Assembly (NCBI GenBank): GCA_963750195.1
Contig: CAVVPS010000005.1
Span: 248,001 to 312,000, forward strand
Direction of reading: 5' to 3'
Source of the DNA: AP-15 sp963750195
GTDB lineage: Bacteria > Pseudomonadota > Alphaproteobacteria > ATCC43930 > CGMCC-115725
Length of the DNA: 64,000 nt
Notes under the pieces: generated by a model
Told to the model about the DNA's origin: nothing
What the model saw: only the letters and a program-made list of their open reading frames with translations
The model's database searches: none
In this document: one piece after another, positions 1 through 9,273 of the stretch
How the letters are laid out: each line of letters begins with the position of its first letter
Position numbering within the stretch: position 1 is the first letter of the stretch
Translations under genes and position numbers: made by a program

Positions 1-1
1 C

Positions 2-532
2 AACGATCGCCCTGGGCAGCGCATCCTCGAAGTCGGGGTCGGCACCGGCCTGTCCTTGCCGCATTTCCGCGGCGATTCGCGGGTGACCGGCATCGATGTC
101 TCAGCCGAGATGCTGGAGCAGGCCAAACGGCGTACCGAACGTCTTGGCCTCGCGCATGTCGAGGGCCTGCACCTGATGGATGCGGAGAACCTGGAATTCG
201 CCGACAATTCGTTTGACGCGGTGCTCGGGCTCTACGTGGCCTCGGTGGTGCCCGACCCGGCGCGCTTCGCCGCGGAGATGCGGCGGGTTTGCATTCCCGG
301 CGGCACGATCGTCGTAGTCAATCATTTCACCAGCGAAAACCCGGTCGCGCGATTCGCGGAAAAACGCTTGGCGCACCTTGCCCGTCATATCGGCTTTCAC
401 GCCGATTTCCCGTTCGACACATTTCAGCGCGACAGCCGGCTGTCGATCCGCGAGGTGCGGCGCAGCAATCTCTTCGGCTATTGGAAGCTGTTGCGCTGCG
501 TCAACGAGAAGCCGGCTTCAAGCCCCGACTGA
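2..532 (+). CDS. PmtA-like class I SAM methyltransferase, 5' truncated by window
   Basis: The reading frame is open from base 2, so the start lies outside the window. The first visible residues form SAM motif I (ILEVGVGTGLSLP), followed by an acidic motif-II loop (VTGIDVSAEML), a motif near FDAVLGLYV and the IPGGTIVVVNHF post-motif strand. This layout matches the Rhodobacter-type phosphatidylethanolamine N-methyltransferase PmtA, a cytosolic or peripheral enzyme that methylates phosphatidylethanolamine towards phosphatidylcholine. About 177 residues are visible against roughly 200-220 expected, so only about 30 residues are missing. The gene runs tail to tail with the enoyl-CoA hydratase, 31 nt away. 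Another small-molecule methyltransferase of the same family is possible; the assignment rests on motif similarity only. Confidence 0.75.
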   Translation, partial: NDRPGQRILEVGVGTGLSLPHFRGDSRVTGIDVSAEMLEQAKRRTERLGLAHVEGLHLMDAENLEFADNSFDAVLGLYVASVVPDPARFAAEMRRVCIPGGTIVVVNHFTSENPVARFAEKRLAHLARHIGFHADFPFDTFQRDSRLSIREVRRSNLFGYWKLLRCVNEKPASSPD

Positions 533-563
533 CCACTGCCGCTGCGGACCAAGCACTCTGGAT

Positions 564-1362
564 CTAACGGCCGGGGTACCAGGCCTGCTTGCGTTTTTCT
601 GCAAAGCTCGCCAGTCCCTCGTCCGCTTCTGGTGAGTATCGGCGCGCTGCCGCCTCGCTGACGATGCGCTCGCGGAAAGCCCGGCTGTCCGGGGTCTCGA
701 CCGCCTCGGCGACGAGCTGCTTGGTCATTGCCGCCGCTTCCGGCGCCGCCATCAGCAAGCTGTCGATAATCTCCGCTGCTGCAGCGTCGAGCCCGTCGGC
801 CGCGCAGAGTTGATGAACGAGCCCGATCCGCAATGCCTCGGCGGCGGTGAAGCGCTCGCCGGTTAGCGCCAGCCGCGCTGACGCTCGCGAGCCGATGCGA
901 TCGACGAGCAGCGGGATGATCGGCGCGGCGGTAATGCCCCAACGCACCTCGCTGATGGCGAAGACCGCGTCCTCTGCGGCAATCGCGATGTCGCAGGCCG
1001 CGGCGATGCCGATCCCGCCGCCAAAGCAGCCGCCATGGATAAGCGCCACGGTCGGATACGGAAAATGGCGCAGCCCGTCGATCGCGGCCAGGGTGCGGCG
1101 CGAAAAATCGAGGTTCTGCTCCGGCGGCACCGTGCGCAGATGTCTTAGAAAGGCAAGATCGGCCCCGGCCTGAAAATGCCGCCCGGCGCCGCGCAGCACG
1201 ACGCCGCGCAGGCCTGGCCTCGCGCTCCAGCCGGTCGAAGGTTTCAATCAGCCCGTCGATCAGCGCGCTGTTATAAGCGTTGCCGACCGACGGCCGGTTG
1301 AGCGTGACCGTGGCGACGCCTCGTGCGTCGACCGCATGCAGCACCGTATCATTATCGGGCAT
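564..1362 (-). CDS. Enoyl-CoA hydratase/isomerase family protein, one frameshift
   Basis: This crotonase-fold protein would hydrate or isomerise an acyl-CoA double bond. The N-terminus (MPDNDTVLHAVDARGVATVT, then NRPSVGNAYN) is read in one frame from 1362. After a break near 1210-1225 the body continues in another frame with the oxyanion-hole segments GRHFQAGADL and HGGCFGGGIGIAAACDIAIA. The joined protein would be about 265 residues, normal for the family. The start is 10 nt from the stop of the FMN reductase on the same strand, so the two probably form an operon. The break falls in a non-conserved loop and both sides are well conserved, so it may be a sequencing artefact. The substrate cannot be told from sequence. 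Confidence 0.8.
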
Positions 1363-1372
1363 GGGCCGAACC

Positions 1373-1942
1373 TTAGCCGGTGACGCCCTCGGCCGCGCGC
1401 CATAACCGGATCTCGCGCAGCAGGGCCTCCATCGCCCCGCAGGCAAAGCCGAGCGAGGTCTCGTCGACGAGCCTGCCGTCTCGGACCTTGTCGGCGCAGG
1501 CGGTGATCACAACCTCGCGCGCCAGAACCACTCGCGACATCATCGAATTCAGCGCTACCCGCATGTGTTCGAGGCAACGCGCGCCGCCGAGCGGCCCGTG
1601 CGACGTCGTCATGATTGCGACCGGCTTGTACGCCATAACCGATGTGAAAGCCGGCCGGGAGGCCCAGTCCAGAGCGTTCTTTAGCACGCCCGGAATGCTG
1701 TGATTGAATTCGGGGGCGCACAGCACCAGGCCGTCTGCTGCATCGATCGCAGCCAGCAATTTCTTGACCGGCGCCGGGCGTTTATCGCCTTCGAAATCCT
1801 GGTTGTAGGCCGGGATCGGCGCGAGGTCCCAGATCGTCAGGTCGGCGACGCCGGCAAACTTCTCCCGCAGGGTCTCCAGCACCGCATTCGAATATGAGCC
1901 GACGCGCAGGCTGCCGGACATTCCGATCAGGCGCGACGGCAT
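1373..1942 (-). CDS. NADPH-dependent FMN reductase family protein
   Basis: An intact 189-residue flavodoxin-like protein. The N-terminal GSLRVGSYSN loop binds the FMN phosphate, and CAPEFNHSIPGVLKNALDW is the signature of the NADPH-dependent FMN reductase family (quinone, azo or chromate reductases). TTSHGPLGGARC forms the third flavin-contacting loop. The protein is soluble and would reduce FMN or quinones with NAD(P)H. It is upstream of, and on the same strand as, the enoyl-CoA hydratase with a 10-nt gap. The ATG at 1942 starts just before the conserved first strand, leaving no room for a longer N-terminus. Confidence 0.88.
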   Translation of the reverse strand: MPSRLIGMSGSLRVGSYSNAVLETLREKFAGVADLTIWDLAPIPAYNQDFEGDKRPAPVKKLLAAIDAADGLVLCAPEFNHSIPGVLKNALDWASRPAFTSVMAYKPVAIMTTSHGPLGGARCLEHMRVALNSMMSRVVLAREVVITACADKVRDGRLVDETSLGFACGAMEALLREIRLWRAAEGVTG

Positions 1943-2095
1943 TCTATCGGATCATCGGGCTGGTTTCCTCGTGGCGGCAGAGCAGTCGCTGGTCATAGCG
2001 AAAGCCGCTCGCCAAAGGCAACCTTCTCGCGCAGGATGACGCAGGTCCGGATCTAAACGCGATTAGGGGATGCTCGAGTTGAGGCCGATGCCCGG

Positions 2096-3282
2096 ATGAG
2101 TTTACGAGTGTCGCGGCGGGGCTTGGTCCCGCCCTTCATCGCCATGGATGTGCTGCGCGCCGCCAACGAGCGAGAGGCCGCCGGCGCCGATGTTATCCAT
2201 CTCGAAGTCGGCCAGCCGGGGACCTAGGCGCCCGAAGCGGTGCGCGAGGCGGCCCGGCACGCATTGGCGCACGAACCGATCGGTTATACCGATGCGCTCG
2301 GCATCGCACCGTTGCGGCAGGCGATCGCCGCTCATTACCGCGACGCAGTACGGTCTCACAGTCGATCCCGGCGAGGTCGTGGTGACGACCGGTTCCTCGG
2401 CCGCGTTCCAGCTGGCTTTTCTGGCCGCGTTCGAAGCGGGCGATCGGGTGGCGCTCGCCGCCCCGGGGTATCCCGCCTACCGCAACATCCTCACAGCACT
2501 CGGGATCGAGCCGGTGTTGATCGAGGTCGGCGAAAATACCCACTATCAACCGAACCCCGAACTCCTCGCCGAAGCGGGCGCCGCTCGACGGCCTGGTCAT
2601 CGCCAGCCCGGCCAATCCGACCGGCACGATGATCGCTGCCGCCGATCTGGCACGGCTCGCCGGCTTTTGTCGTGATCGCGGCATCCGGCTGATCTCGGAT
2701 GAGATCTATCACGGGATCACCTACGAGGCGCCGGCGGCGACCGCGCGCGCTTATGGGCGTGAGGCGGTCGTCGTCAACTCGTTCTCGAAATATTACAGCA
2801 TGACCGGGTGGCGGCTCGGCTGGATGCTGGCGCCGCCGGATCTTGCGCGCTCGGTCGAGTGCCTGGCGCAGAATTTCTACATATCGCCGCCGGCATTGTC
2901 GCAGCTCGCCGCGATCCCGGTCTTCGGCTGCCGCGCCGAGCTCGACGGCCATGTCGCGCGCTACCGCGCCAACCGTGATTTGCTGATCGGGAGCTTGTCC
3001 GCCGCCGGGCTCACCCGCTTCGCCCCGGCCGAAGGGGCGTTCTACCTCTATGTCGATATCTCCAGCCTGACGCGGGACAGCGTCGATTTTTGCCGCCGCC
3101 TGCTCGCCGAGACCGGCGTGGCGATAACCCCGGGGCTCGACTTCGACCCACTACAAGGCGGCGGCTGGGTGCGTGTCTCCTTCGCCGGCTCGACAGAGGA
3201 CGTGACCGAAGCGGCCGCGTCGCTTCGCCGGCTGGCTGCCGTAGGTGGGGTAAAGGCTCAGGAGCCGAAGACGACGCCGTGA
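2096..3282 (+). pseudogene. Class I/II PLP-dependent aminotransferase, broken as sequenced
   Basis: The fragments assemble into one fold-type I aminotransferase of about 390 residues. The N-terminus from ATG 2096 includes VIHLEVGQPGT, then an in-frame TAG at 2225-2227 where the family has a small residue of the GQPSTGAP motif. The frame continues through EPIGYTDALGIAPLRQAI, shifts near 2345 to TVDPGEVVVTTGSSAAFQLA, then shifts again near 2580 to GLVIASPANPTGT and ISDEIYHGITY. The PLP lysine lies in NSFSKYYSMTGWRLGW, followed by the C-terminal domain. It probably transaminates aspartate, alanine or an aromatic amino acid. One stop and two frameshifts make it non-functional as written, but all catalytic motifs are intact, so recent decay or sequence error are both possible. 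Confidence 0.82.
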
Positions 3283-3417
3283 GCTGAACCAGGCCGAGCG
3301 CTAACGCGGCGATCAGCGCGGTCTCGTGAATGCGGATGGCGGGGGGCGTCGAGCAACGGGCAAGGGTCATCGCCGACGATTGTTCCTTCAGATCGGGATT
3401 GACAACAAGCCTCAAAA

Positions 3418-3432
3418 GAACAAAAAAGGAAC
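3418..3432 (+). promoter_or_regulatory. LexA (SOS) box of the imuA operon
   Basis: The sequence GAAC, seven bases (aaaaaag), GAAC ends directly against the imuA ATG at 3433. GAAC-N7-GAAC is the established LexA operator of Alphaproteobacteria, and imuA-imuB-dnaE2 cassettes are classic LexA targets. The box also overlaps the purine-rich ribosome binding site (AAAGGA), so bound LexA would sit on the translation start region. No second perfect copy was seen in the upstream 150 bases. Confidence 0.85.
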
Positions 3433-4248
3433 ATGACTGTTTCGCCCGAACTTCGCGAGCGGGTTCGGCGGATCGAGCGGCCGGCAGCGACGGTGCATGG
3501 GGTGTTGCCGTTCGGCGTCGCCGCGATCGACCGGGCATTGCCGGGCGGCGGGCTCGCGCGCGGCGCCGTGCACGAGCTCCTAGGGATGGGCGGCGACGAG
3601 GAGGATGGCGCGCTTGCCGCCGCCTTCGCCGCCGGCATCCTCGGCCGGCTCGGCCCTCCACTCTGACCCTCCCCCGCTTGCGGGGGAGGGAAAGGGAGGG
3701 GGCATCGTGCTGTGGTGCCTGCCGCGTCCGGATCTCTACGGGCCTGGTCTCGCCATCCTCGGACTCGACCCCGCGCGGCTCGTGCTGGTCCGGGCATCGG
3801 CGCGACGCTGAAATTCTGTGGGCGATCGAGGAAGGGCTGCGCGCAACCGGCGTCGCCGCGGTGGTCGGCGAAGTGGGCGCGTTCCCATGCAGTGGCGAGC
3901 CGTCGGCTGCAGCTCGCCGCAGAGCGTTCCGGCGTCACCGCCTTTGTGCTGCGGCGCTGGCGCGACGGCGCACAGGCGGCGCGCGAACGCGGTCTGCCCA
4001 ACGCAGCAGCAACGCGCTGGCGGATCGCCGCCCTGCCGTCGGTCCCGGCTCGCGCCGAACCGGGGATCGGACGCCCACGCTGGCGGGTCGAGCTGTTGCG
4101 CTGCCGCGGCGGCGCAGCCGGCATGCTGGGAGGTGGAGGTGGCGGATGCGACGGGTTATCTATCTCTGGTTGCCACGTTGGCCGATCGACCGAATGCGCC
4201 GGTCCGCGAGGATGTTGTCCCGCGGAAAAATTCCGCCGCGCCGGCTGA
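3433..4248 (+). pseudogene. imuA: ImuA, SOS mutagenesis RecA-like protein, frameshifted and repeat-interrupted
   Basis: ImuA is the first gene of the imuA-imuB-dnaE2 translesion mutasome. It starts at 3433 with VHGVLPFGVAAIDRALPGGG and continues through VHELLGMGGDEEDGALAAAF. The frame reaches a TGA at 3664 inside a palindromic insertion, then resumes as IVLWCLPRPDLYGPGLAI, then DAEILWAIEEGLRATGVAAV, then ASRRLQLAAERSGVTAFVLR and PRWRVELLRCRGG, ending with EVEVADATGYLSLVATLADR. At least four frame changes are needed. Removing one base before 3664 makes the insertion read through in frame. The exact 3' end is uncertain because of a break near 4240; an overlap of about 100 nt with imuB is inferred. 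Confidence 0.82.
3658..3703 (+). repeat. Palindromic element inside imuA
   Basis: A GC-rich hairpin (CCCTCCCCCGC, TTG, GCGGGGGAGGG) is flanked by further G runs and interrupts imuA between the family residues GRLGP and IVLWCLP. The inserted stretch is 46 nt. It contains an in-frame TGA, but deleting one base ahead of it gives 45 nt that read SDPPPLAGEGKGGG in frame. The family consensus continues without a gap on both sides, which is how the boundaries were placed. Confidence 0.75.
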
Positions 4249-5755
4249 GGATGCTCCATTCGCCACGGTGATCGAGGCCGCCGGCCGGCGATTGCTCGCC
4301 GCGGTCAACCCGGCAGCTTCCGCCGCCGGCCTTGCCCCGGGAATGCCGTTGGCCGATGCGCTCTCTTTTCTGCCCGGTCTCGCCACCGCCGCAGCCGAGC
4401 CCGCCGAAGATATGGCGGCGCTGCGCCGGCTGGCCGAATGGTGCGGCCGCTACAGCCCGTGGACCGCGCCCGATGGCGCGGACGGGGTGCGGGTCGAGAT
4501 CACCGGCTCGGCTCATCTCTGGGGTGGGGAGCCCGCCCTCGCCGCCGATCTGATGTCCCGACTCGATCGCCAGGGCATCGCCTCCCGTATCGCCATTGCC
4601 GACACGCTCGGCGCTGCCTGGGCATTGGCCCGCTTTGCGCAACCGGGTGAGCGCATCGTGATCCTGCCGCCGGGGGACGCGCGCACCGGCCTCACCCCGT
4701 TGCCGGTCGAAGCGCTGCGCCTCGACCCGGCTACCGCTCAAGGGTTGCGGCGGGTCGGATTGAAGCGAGTCGGCGATCTTTATGCGATGCCGCGCGCCGC
4801 CCTCGCCCGCCGGTTTGGCGAAGCGGTGGCGCGGCATCTCGATCAGGCGCTCGATGATCTGCCCGAGCCATTGTCGCCGCTCGGCGAGGCGCCGAGTCCG
4901 CCGCGTGCGGCTGAGCTTTGCCGAACCGATTGCCGATCCCGCCGATCTCGCGCTTGCGGCCGAGCGGCTCGCCGAGGATCTCGTCCTTCGTCTGGCGCGG
5001 GAAGGGGTGGGAGCGCGGCGGCTCGATCTCGCCTTTCATCGCATTGATGGCCGGGTCGAACGGATCGTCCTCGGAACCGCTCGCCCCAGCCGCGACCCGC
5101 ACCACCTCGCCGCTCTCTTTAAAGAGCGGCTCGACACCGTCGATCCCGGCCTCGGCATCGAAGACATGATCCTCGCCGCCTTTGCGGTCGAGCCTTTGCC
5201 GCCCGAGCAGATCGGTTTTGCCGGCTCGCCCGACACCGGGGCGATGGCGAGCACGGCCCCGCTCCTCGACCGGCTCGGCAACAGGCTCGGGCTCGCCGCG
5301 CTCTACCGGCTCGAACCGCGCGAGAGCCACATCCCGGAGCGCGCCTCGGTCAGATGTCATTCCCTCTCTCCCCGTGAGCGGCGCGAGAGGGCAGGGTGAG
5401 GGGGCAGCTCGGGCCTGGGCCGGCCCCTGCCCTCCCGCTGCCTGGGTCTCCGGCAAACCGCCGCGTCCGATCCGACTGTTCGAGCCGCCGGAGCCGGTCG
5501 ACGCTTTTTGGTTGCTGCCCGACGACCCGCCGTTTCGTTTTACGTGGCGGCGGCGCCTACACCGGGTGACGCGCGCCGACGGGCCGGAGCGGATCGCCGA
5601 AGAATGGTGGCGGTCTGAAGGGTCCGGCGCTGTCGATGCGATCCGCGACTATTACCGGGTCGAGGACGAGGAAGGGCGGCGCTTCTGGCTGTTCCGGGCA
5701 GGCCTTTCCGACAGCAACCACACCGCGCTGGTTTATCCATGGCATCTTTGCCTGA
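4146..5755 (+). pseudogene. imuB: ImuB, catalytically inactive Y-family polymerase homologue, frameshifted
   Basis: ImuB is the Y-family-like scaffold that links ImuA, DnaE2 and the beta clamp during SOS mutagenesis; the family lacks polymerase active-site acids. The start is ATG 4146 (MRRVIYLWLPRWPIDRMRR), inside the imuA tail. After a break near 4235 it continues with RLLAAVNPAASAAGLAPG, LAEWCGRYSPWTAPDGADGV and GLKRVGDLYAMPRAALARR. It shifts near 4905 to VRLSFAEPIADPADLALAAE, and near 5355 it is entered by a palindromic insertion. The C-terminus reads DYYRVEDEEGRRFWLFRAGL and, after one more shift, RWFIHGIFA with stop TGA at 5753-5755. The stop overlaps the dnaE2 start, as in other such operons. 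Confidence 0.85.
5355..5404 (+). repeat. Palindromic element inside imuB
   Basis: The stretch CATTCCCTCTCTCCCCGTGA, followed by GCGGCGCGAGAGGGCAGGG and TGAGGG, has the form of the common alphaproteobacterial CTCTCCCC...GGGGAGAGGGCAGGGTGAGGG palindrome, with an imperfect right arm. It sits between the ImuB segments ESHIPERAS and AARAWAGPCPP. With a single G removed near 5349 it reads through in frame as VIPSLPVSGARGQGEG, about 16 residues. Boundaries are accurate to a few bases. Confidence 0.65.
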
Positions 5756-6153
5756 GCCAGTTCTTCGGTCTGAGCGGGCCCCGCGCTACGCGGAATCTGC
5801 AGGTCACCACCAATTTCTCGTTTCTGCGCGGGGCGGCGCATCCGGCCGAGCTGGTGATGACCGCCGCCGCCCTCGGCCACGGCGCGATCGCGATCACCGA
5901 CCGCAACAGCCTCGCCGGCATCGTGCGCGCGCACCAGGCGGCGAAGGAGATCGGGCTGCGTCTCGTCGTCGGCTGCCGGCTCGATCTTTGCGACGGCACG
6001 AGCCTGCTTGTCTTTCCCGAGGATCGCGCCGCCTATGGCCGGCTGACGCGGCTGCTGACCTCGGGCAAGCGCCGCGCGCCCAAGGGCGAATGCCGTCTCG
6101 ACTACGCCGATGTGGTGGCACACGGCGACGGCCAGATCGTCGTCGTGCTGCCC

Positions 6154-6198
6154 CCTCCCGTTCCCTCCCCCGCTCGCGGGGGAGGGTTAGGGTGGGGG
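6154..6198 (+). repeat. 45-nt palindromic element inside dnaE2 (PHP domain)
   Basis: A hairpin with arms CCCTCCCCCGC and GCGGGGGAGGG is followed by TTAGGGTGGGGG. It lies between the DnaE2 residues GQIVVVLP and PDAAD. The insert is exactly 45 nt and reads PPVPSPARGGGLGWG in the local frame, so it lengthens the protein without shifting it. Its hairpin is nearly identical to that in imuA. Confidence 0.8.
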
Positions 6199-6668
6199 CC
6201 AGATGCGGCGGACGTTCGCCGCCCGGGTCGCGGCGGATTTCGCCGGCCGCGCCTATCTCGCCGCCCACCACCTCTATCGCGGCGACGATGCGCGCCGCCT
6301 CGCCCATCTCGCTGCTCTGGCCGAGGCGGTCGGATTGCCGCTGGTCGCGACCAACGACGTGCTCTATCACCTCCCCGAGCGGCGCCCGCTGCAGGATGTG
6401 CTGACCTGCATCCGCGAAGGCTGCACGATCGGAGAAGCCGGCTTTCGCCTCGCCGCCAATGCCGAGCGCCATCTGAAACCGCCGCAGGAGATGGCGCGGC
6501 TGTTTCGTGGCCATCAGGACGCCGTTGCGCGCAGTCTCGAAATCGTCGAGCGCTGCCATTTCAGCCTCGACGAGCTGCGCTACGAATATCCCGGACGAGA
6601 CCGTTGAGGAGGGACGCACGCCGCAGCAGCGCCTCGCCGATCTCGCCTGGCAGGGCGCCGCCGAGCGC

Positions 6669-6818
6669 GTTCACTGTGCGTCCTTCGAGACGGCCGCTTC
6701 GCGGTCTCCTCAGGATGAGGAGATTTTCCAAGGCCATGAGGGACTCCGTCATGCTGCGGAGCGATGGCAGGGCGCGGTCGAGCACGACGCCGCACGCAGC
6801 CACTGCTTCGACACAAGC
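6669..6818 (+). repeat. 150-nt in-frame insertion with a second palindrome type inside dnaE2
   Basis: The DnaE2 family sequence LAWQGAAER continues directly into IPDKVRDLI in homologues as I know them. Here about 50 codons separate them. The insert carries TCCTTCGAGACGGCCGC, TTCGCGGTC and TCCTCAGGATGAGGA, the layout of the well-known dispersed TCCTTCGAGAC...CTCAGGATGA palindrome of Rhizobiales-type genomes, plus about 95 nt of flanking sequence. It has no stop codon in the dnaE2 frame and is a multiple of three. Confidence 0.7.
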
Positions 6819-8339
6819 GAGATCCCCGACAAGGTCCGCGATCTGATCGCGCACGAGCTGCAGCTGATCGAGCGGCTCGACTACGCCCGCTATTTCTTGA
6901 CCGTCCATGACATCGTGCGGTTCGCGCGGGCGGCGCGGCATCCTGTGCCAGGGGCGCGGCTCGGCCGCCAATTCGGCGGTCTGCTATTGCCTCGGCATCA
7001 CCGCGGTCGACCCGGCGCGCATCGACGTGTTGTTCGAGCGTTTCATCAGCGCGGCGCGCAACGAGCCGCCCGACATCGATGTCGATTTCGAGCACGAGCG
7101 GCGCGAGGAGGTGATCCAGTACGTCTATGAGAAATATGGCCGCGACCGGGCCGGGCTCGCCGCCACCGTGATCTGCTACCGCTCGCGCTCGGCGATCCGC
7201 GAAGTCGGCAAGGCGCTTGGGCCTCTCGCGTCGATGTCGTCGCCGGCGCTCGCCGGCATCGTCTGGGGCTGGAGCAACGACCCGATCGCCGACCTCAGAG
7301 TGCGCGAGGCCGGGCTCGACCCCGCCGACCGCACCTTGCGCCTCGCCCTCGACCTCGCCGCGCGAGCTGGCGGGCTTTCCGCGCCATCTCTCGCAGCATG
7401 TCGGCGGGTTCGTGATCACCCGCGGGCCATTGTCCGAGCTGGTGCCGATCGAGAATGCGGCGATGGAGGACCGCACCGTCATCGAATGGGACAAGGACGA
7501 TCTCGACGCCGCTCGGCATTCTGAAGATCGACGTCCTGGCACTGGGCATGCTGACCTGCATCCGCAAGGCCTTTGCGCTGATCGAGCAGCATTACGGCCG
7601 CCGGATCGAGCTCGCCACCGATGCCGGCCGAGGATCCCGCGGTCTACGAGATGCTGTCCCGCGCCGATTCGCTCGGCGTCTTCCAGGTCGAAAGCCGCGC
7701 GCAAATGACGATGCTGCCGCGGCTCAACCCGCGCGAATTCTACGATCTCGTCATCGAGGTCGCGATTGTCAGGCCGGGTCCGATCCAGGGCGACATGGTG
7801 CACCCCTATCTGCGCCGGCGCTCCGGGCGCGAGCCGGTCGACTATCCGTCCGAGGCATTGCGCCAGGTTCTGGGCAAAACCATGGGCGTGCCGTTGTTCC
7901 AGGAACAGGCGATGAAGATCGCGATCGTCGGCGCCGGCTTCGCCCCGGAGGAGGCCGACCGGCTGCGCCGCGCGATGGCGACCTTCAAGCGCAACGGCGA
8001 CATCCATCTGTTCCGCGACAAATTCATCGCCGGGATGGTCGGCCAACGGCTACGACCGCGACTTCGCGACGCGCTGCTTCAGCCAGATCGAAGGGTTTGG
8101 GACCTACGGCTTTCCGGAGAGCCACGCGGCGAGCTTTGCGCTGCTTGGTTTACGTCTCGGCCTGGATCAAATGCTTCTATCCCGAGATCTTCGCCTGCGC
8201 CTTGCTCAACAGCCAGCCGATGGGGTTCTACGCCCCGGCGCAGATCGTCCGCGACGCCCGCGAGCACGGGGTCGAGGTGCGCGCCGTCGACGTCAACCAC
8301 AGCTTCTGGGACTGCACCTTGGAGCCGTTAGAGGCGGAA

Positions 8340-8408
8340 AACCCCTCTCCCTCCCGCTCAGCGGGTCCCTCCCTCTCCCCGCCCAGCGGGGAGAGGGCCG
8401 GGGTGAGG
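8340..8408 (+). repeat. Double palindromic element inside dnaE2 (before the HhH segment)
   Basis: Two hairpin cores follow each other: CCCGCTCAGCGGG and CTCCCCGCCCAGCGGGGAG, ending with AGGGCCGGGGTGAGG. The block separates DCTLEPLEAE from WALRLGFRQIKG, which are nearly adjacent in the family. It is about 69 nt long and reads in frame (SPSRSAGPSLSPPSGERAGV within it). It looks like two elements of the same kind placed next to each other. Confidence 0.7.
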
Positions 8409-8672
8409 GGCTGGGCATTGCGCCTCGGCTTTCGCCAGATAAAAGGGTTTGCCGAGACCGATGCCGAGCGGCTCGTCGCCGCGCGCGACTCCGGCTATCC
8501 CGACCCGCACGCGCTGTGGCGGCGCGTGCGCTCGGCCGCGGCGCGCTCGAGCGCTTGGCCGAGGCCGACGCGTTCCGCTCGGTCGGGCTCGACCGCCGCC
8601 GCGCATTGTGGGCCTTAAAGGCGCTCGGCGACCCGCCGCTGCCGCTCTTCGCCGCCGCGGAGACCTCTAAAG

Positions 8673-8717
8673 AAAAACCCTCGCCCCTCATTGGGGGGAG
8701 AGGGCAGGGTGAGGGGG
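8673..8717 (+). repeat. Palindromic element inside dnaE2 (linker before the OB fold)
   Basis: The block CCCTCGCCCCTCATTGGGGG then GAGAGGGCAGGGTGAGGGGG lies in the low-complexity linker between PLPLFAAAE and the MALLPEMPLGEQVVEDY segment. It is about 45 nt long and reads in frame as KPSPLIGGRGQGEG. The left arm is degenerate, but the right arm matches the imuB copy (GAGAGGGCAGGGTGAGGG). Confidence 0.7.
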
Positions 8718-9273
8718 ACTTCTCCGAAGCTGCACCGCGGCGGCATCCGAAGCGCGCGCCATGGCGCTGCTGCCGGAGATGCCGCTGGGCGAGCAGGTCG
8801 TCGAGGATTACGCCAGCCTCGGCCTCATCTCTAAAGCGCCATCCGCTGGCCTTTCTGCGCAGCGAGCTTGCCGGCGAAGGCCTCGTCACCGCCGCCGAAC
8901 TCGCCCGTCTGCCGGTCGACCGCCGGCTCGCCATCGCCGGGATCGTGCTGATCCGCCAGCGCCCGGGCAGCGCCAACGGCGTCGTCTTCATCACCATCGA
9001 GGACGAGACCGGGATCGCCAATTTGATCATCTGGCCGGCCATCCTCGAACGCTTCCGCCGCGCCGCACTCGGCGCCACCCTGCTGCGCTGCACCGGCAAA
9101 TTGCAGCGCGAGCAGAGCGTCATCCATGTCGTCGCCGAGCGACTCGATGGACATGACCCGCGTCTCAATACCTTGCGCGACCACACCGGCGATGCCGAGC
9201 CACCGGTAAAGCTTCCGAGAAAAATGCCCGGCAGCGACGCCCGCGACATCGTCGTGCGGAGCCGCAATTTCCG

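Noticed and set aside
1373..1942. The FMN reductase as the partner reductase of the HpaB-like hydroxylase.
   Set aside because: The genes are 40 kb apart and the reductase belongs to the quinone/azo reductase type rather than the HpaC flavin reductase family.
2225..3666. In-frame TAG in the aminotransferase and TGA in imuA as possible recoding (pyrrolysine or selenocysteine).
   Set aside because: Neither position matches a catalytic residue and no special downstream stem was seen. Both genes have additional frameshifts, so error or decay explains them.
5182..6846. A long open frame that appears to fuse the ImuB C-terminus with the DnaE2 N-terminus.
   Set aside because: The proper ImuB end (RWFIHGIFA, stop at 5753-5755) and the DnaE2 start (ATG 5739) are visible in other frames. 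The fusion is produced by compensating frameshifts.
6580..8046. A 488-codon minus-strand open frame within dnaE2.
   Set aside because: The plus strand carries catalytic DnaE2 motifs throughout. The antisense frame is a high-GC artefact.
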